Assembly (NCBI GenBank): GCA_947259235.1
Contig: CAMYLL010000004.1
Coordinates: 1-23,474, forward strand
Origin: an uncultured Pseudodesulfovibrio sp.
GTDB lineage: Bacteria; Desulfobacterota; Desulfovibrionia; Desulfovibrionales; Desulfovibrionaceae
DNA length: 23,474 nucleotides
Direction of reading: 5' to 3'
The notes beneath the pieces are model-generated. The model had not been told where the DNA came from, ran no database searches, and saw only the letters and a program-made list of their open reading frames with translations. A program made the translations under genes and the position numbers. Shown one piece after another: positions 21,676 through 23,474 of the stretch. Within the stretch, counting starts at the first letter, position 1; each line of letters starts with the position of its first letter.

Positions 21676-22269
21676 TCAGGCGAGGAAGTTGCGAACCCCG
21701 GTGAACACGATCTGGGCGGCCATGGCCGAGAGGACGAGGCCGGTGATGCGGGTGAGCACGGCCAGCCCCATGGGGCCGATGATCCGGTGGATGGCCGTGG
21801 CCGAGAGCAGGAGCGTCCCGACGGCCAGACAGGCGAAGACCAGGGAGGCCGCGCCCACGGCCTGTTCCGTCGCGCCGCGCAGCTCCGCGCCGAGGATGAG
21901 CAGCGTACCGATGGTGGCCGGGCCCACGGTGATGGGCATGGCCAGAGGGACTACGGCCATGTCCGCATCGTCGTCCGGCTCGGGCCGGGCGCGCTTGCCG
22001 GAAACCAGCGACACGGCGGAAAGAAAGAGCAGGCTGCCCGCGCCCACGCGGAAGCCGTCCATGGTGATGCCGAGGGTGGAGAAGATGGGGTTGCCCGCAA
22101 AATAGAGCGTGAGGGATATGATCAGCACGGAAACGGTTACCCGCAGAGCCACCTTGCGCTGGGCGGCCTTGTCCATGCCTTCTGTCAGGGACAGGAATAC
22201 CGACAGCACGAAAAAGGGCGTCAGCAGAAAGAAGAGCTTGATGAAGAGCGAAATGAAGAGGTTGGTCAT
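21676..22269 (-). CDS. MarC-family integral membrane protein
   Basis: A 197-residue inner-membrane protein with about six hydrophobic helices. Family landmarks are the N-terminal FIKLFFLLTPFFVLSVFLSLTEGMD, the conserved VVPLAMPITVGPATIGTLLIL in the central half, and a final RITGLVLSAMAAQIVFTGVRNFL. The family was once linked to multiple antibiotic resistance, but that link did not hold and the function is unknown. The ATG overlaps the stop of the upstream solute-binding gene (ATGA, 4-nt overlap), so its translation is coupled to that of the damaged gene upstream. No T-tailed terminator follows. Confidence 0.92.
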   Translation of the reverse strand: MTNLFISLFIKLFFLLTPFFVLSVFLSLTEGMDKAAQRKVALRVTVSVLIISLTLYFAGNPIFSTLGITMDGFRVGAGSLLFLSAVSLVSGKRARPEPDDDADMAVVPLAMPITVGPATIGTLLILGAELRGATEQAVGAASLVFACLAVGTLLLSATAIHRIIGPMGLAVLTRITGLVLSAMAAQIVFTGVRNFLA

Positions 22270-23087
22270 GGTTCCTCATTGGAGTTGTTGTTGGCCGTGG
22301 CTTGCGCTGATCTAGTCGGCCCCTCGGGACTCGTCAACATCCTTTCCGGGTAGGTGCTGAAATTCCTTGCCATGATATCGTCATACGTCCCGCTGGCTTT
22401 CAGGCTGTCCAGGGCCTCCTGCCACTTTGCCACCAGTGCGTCGGGCACGTCCCGGGAGAAGGCGAGCCAGGCGCTCGACCGGGCGAATTCGTATCCGGTG
22501 CGCTCGAACTCAGTCGGGTCCAGTCCGACGTGTTTCACCATGTAGTAGTAGGTCAGCTCGCCCATGAGCACGAGGTCCACACGTCCCTCATGGAGTTTCC
22601 TGTAGCTTGAGTCGTAAGTTGGGCCGATGTCAAGATTTTTGAACCCCTTGCCTTCCAGGGTCTGGTGGGTATAGCCGTCCTTGCGCACGGCGATCTTGGC
22701 AACGCGTCGGGCATCCTCCAACGAGTTGATCTCAACGGGGCTGTCCTTGCGCTTGAAGAAATAATCACCCTCGCCAAAGATCGGGCCGACCCACTTGAAG
22801 AGTTGTTCGCGTTCGGGGATGCGGACGATGGCGAAGAGCGCGTGCATGGGCTCTTCCTGGGTCCGCTGGTAGGCCCGCAGCCAGGGCACGGCCTCCAGCC
22901 TGCTGGTGTCGCCCACGATCTTCTGTATTTCCCTGACCACCTCCGGGGCAACGCCACGAAGGGCCGCTCCCTCTTCATACACCAGCGGCGGATATACGAT
23001 GGCCTACATTGTCAGGCTATCCTCGGCGGCAAGGGCTGGCAGTGCGGGTAGTATGAACGCAAGCACAAAGGTGAGAATTGTCGACAA
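22266..23087 (-). pseudogene. Periplasmic solute-binding protein gene (family 3 type) interrupted by an in-frame TAG
   Basis: A full gene is recognisable from TTG 23087 (GAGGGGG about 5 nt upstream) to TGA 22266-22268: a signal peptide STILTFVLAFILPALPALA, then AEDSLTM, then TAG at 23004-23006 (codon 28), then AIVYPPLVYEEGAALRGVAPEVV, which is exactly the first strand and ligand loop of an SBP_bac_3 protein. The family fold continues to the C-terminus with DARRVAKIAVRKDGYTHQTL and GRVDLVLMGELTYYYMV. Both sides of the TAG are in the same frame, so a single nonsense change (or sequencing error) explains it. The longest uninterrupted frame (GTG 22982) has no ribosome-binding site and lacks the signal peptide and first strand. 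If TAG is not suppressed, no working periplasmic protein is made. The 3' end overlaps marC by 4 nt. Confidence 0.75.
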
Positions 23088-23192
23088 AATATCCCCCTCA
23101 AGATACAGGCCTGTCTAATAATAGCGTGTCTTGACGGTGTGTACTTTACGGGAGCCATTGGAGTATGTCCATAACGCTGGACAATCCATGTC

Positions 23193-23221
23193 ATTATAAA
23201 TCGTGAATCACCACCCGGCAG
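23193..23221 (-). promoter_or_regulatory. Promoter candidate for the interrupted solute-binding protein-marC pair
   Basis: On the minus strand, a perfect TATAAT (23193-23198) has CTGCCG (23216-23221, three of six) 17 nt upstream. It would give a leader of about 100 nt before TTG 23087. Confidence 0.45.
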
Positions 23222-23257
23222 GCCGGTCGAGTGTGTGGCTTATGTGTTTGAATTTGA

Positions 23258-23297
23258 AAACAAAAAAGAAGTAACGGCAAGAGGTTGTGCTCCTGCC
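23258..23297 (-). terminator. Rho-independent terminator after recN
   Basis: On the minus strand an 8-bp stem (23290-23297 with 23276-23283, one G-T wobble, 6-nt loop) is followed by a T-rich tail containing six T (23267-23262). The T-run starts about 8 nt after the stem, so efficiency may be moderate. Confidence 0.6.
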
Positions 23298-23325
23298 TCG
23301 TTTCCGCGCGCAGTGTGTGGCCGCC

Positions 23326-23474
23326 TCATCTGCAGAGTTTCTCGGCCAGGGCGTCGCCCTGCTCGCCGCCGCCGGCCATGCGCGACAGTTCGTGCCGGAT
23401 GCGGTCGCCTTCCAGCCGGTCGCAACGGGTGTAGGTCGCGCCGTCGAGGACCTCCTTCTGGATGAGGAAGTGCC
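23326..23474 (-). CDS. recN: DNA repair protein RecN, C-terminal fragment
   Basis: The minus-strand frame is open from the window edge to TGA at 23326-23328, giving 48 visible residues. They begin HFLIQKEVLDG, continue with a TRCDRLEG strand and RIRHELSRMAGG, and end ALAEKLCR. This matches the RecN C-terminus, where HxFVxKE, TxTRVxxL, RxxELARMLGG and a final helix ending near LL follow the ATPase head. RecN is an SMC-like protein acting early in double-strand break repair. The N-terminal Walker A, coiled coil and Walker B lie outside the window, so the call rests on this tail only. Confidence 0.7.
   Translation of the reverse strand, partial: HFLIQKEVLDGATYTRCDRLEGDRIRHELSRMAGGGEQGDALAEKLCR

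Noticed and set aside
23004..23006. TAG as a pyrrolysine codon in the solute-binding protein
   Set aside because: The position follows the signal peptide in a protein family not known to use pyrrolysine, and no pyl gene is visible; a nonsense mutation is simpler.

Overview
The window is GC-rich (clearly above 60% by eye), gene-dense chromosomal DNA from a bacterium that looks like a Desulfovibrio/Pseudodesulfovibrio-type Desulfobacterota. Pointers are an ArsR-methyltransferase fusion directly upstream of ahcY (the SahR arrangement described in Desulfovibrionales), a one-domain bacteriohemerythrin, an rplU-rpmA-obgE-proB order, many periplasmic solute-binding proteins, and what looks like a selenocysteine codon. 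No rRNA, tRNA, CRISPR array, insertion sequence or phage gene was seen; apart from two partial genes at the edges this is core and lineage-specific chromosome.

Layout. 1-2240 (+): SahR-like regulator (5' end missing) and ahcY, closed by a strong terminator. 2300-3280 (+): an exported protein of unknown role. 3305-6053 (-): moeA, bacteriohemerythrin and argB, with a good sigma-70 promoter upstream of argB. 6054-6456 holds that promoter, a GC-rich hairpin and a 47-codon small ORF. 6457-11708 (-): rplU, rpmA (terminator), obgE, proB, an MFS transporter and a two-domain DUF1566 protein. 11842-14648 (-): a tightly packed five-gene operon of nitroreductase, metallo-beta-lactamase-fold hydrolase, a small protein with an in-frame TGA, a flavin reductase and ComF. 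14710-18725 (+): an ECF sigma factor cluster. 18840-19937 (+): an HD-GYP protein. 19975-23087 (-): acyl-ACP thioesterase, a solute-binding protein, MarC and a second solute-binding protein interrupted by TAG. 23326-end (-): the C-terminus of RecN.

Two systems stand out. First, the small gene at 13257-13505 is open over 82 codons if TGA codon 14 is read as selenocysteine. The TGA follows a Cys codon, and a 7-bp hairpin with a GG-starting apical loop begins 18 nt downstream, as expected for a bacterial SECIS. I do not recognise the protein, so it may be an undescribed selenoprotein inside a redox operon. Second, the same bipartite motif, TGTGACC, 16 nt, CGTATAT, lies upstream of the ECF sigma gene and upstream of a TPR/OmpA-like lipoprotein gene 2 kb away. 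This suggests a self-regulated envelope regulon: sigma factor, membrane anti-sigma candidate with an extracytoplasmic AMPK/CBM48-type carbohydrate-binding fold, an exported helical protein, the lipoprotein, and an exported Ala/Glu-rich protein with a Gly/Asn/Lys tail.

All assignments come from reading the translations and motifs; no database search was possible.
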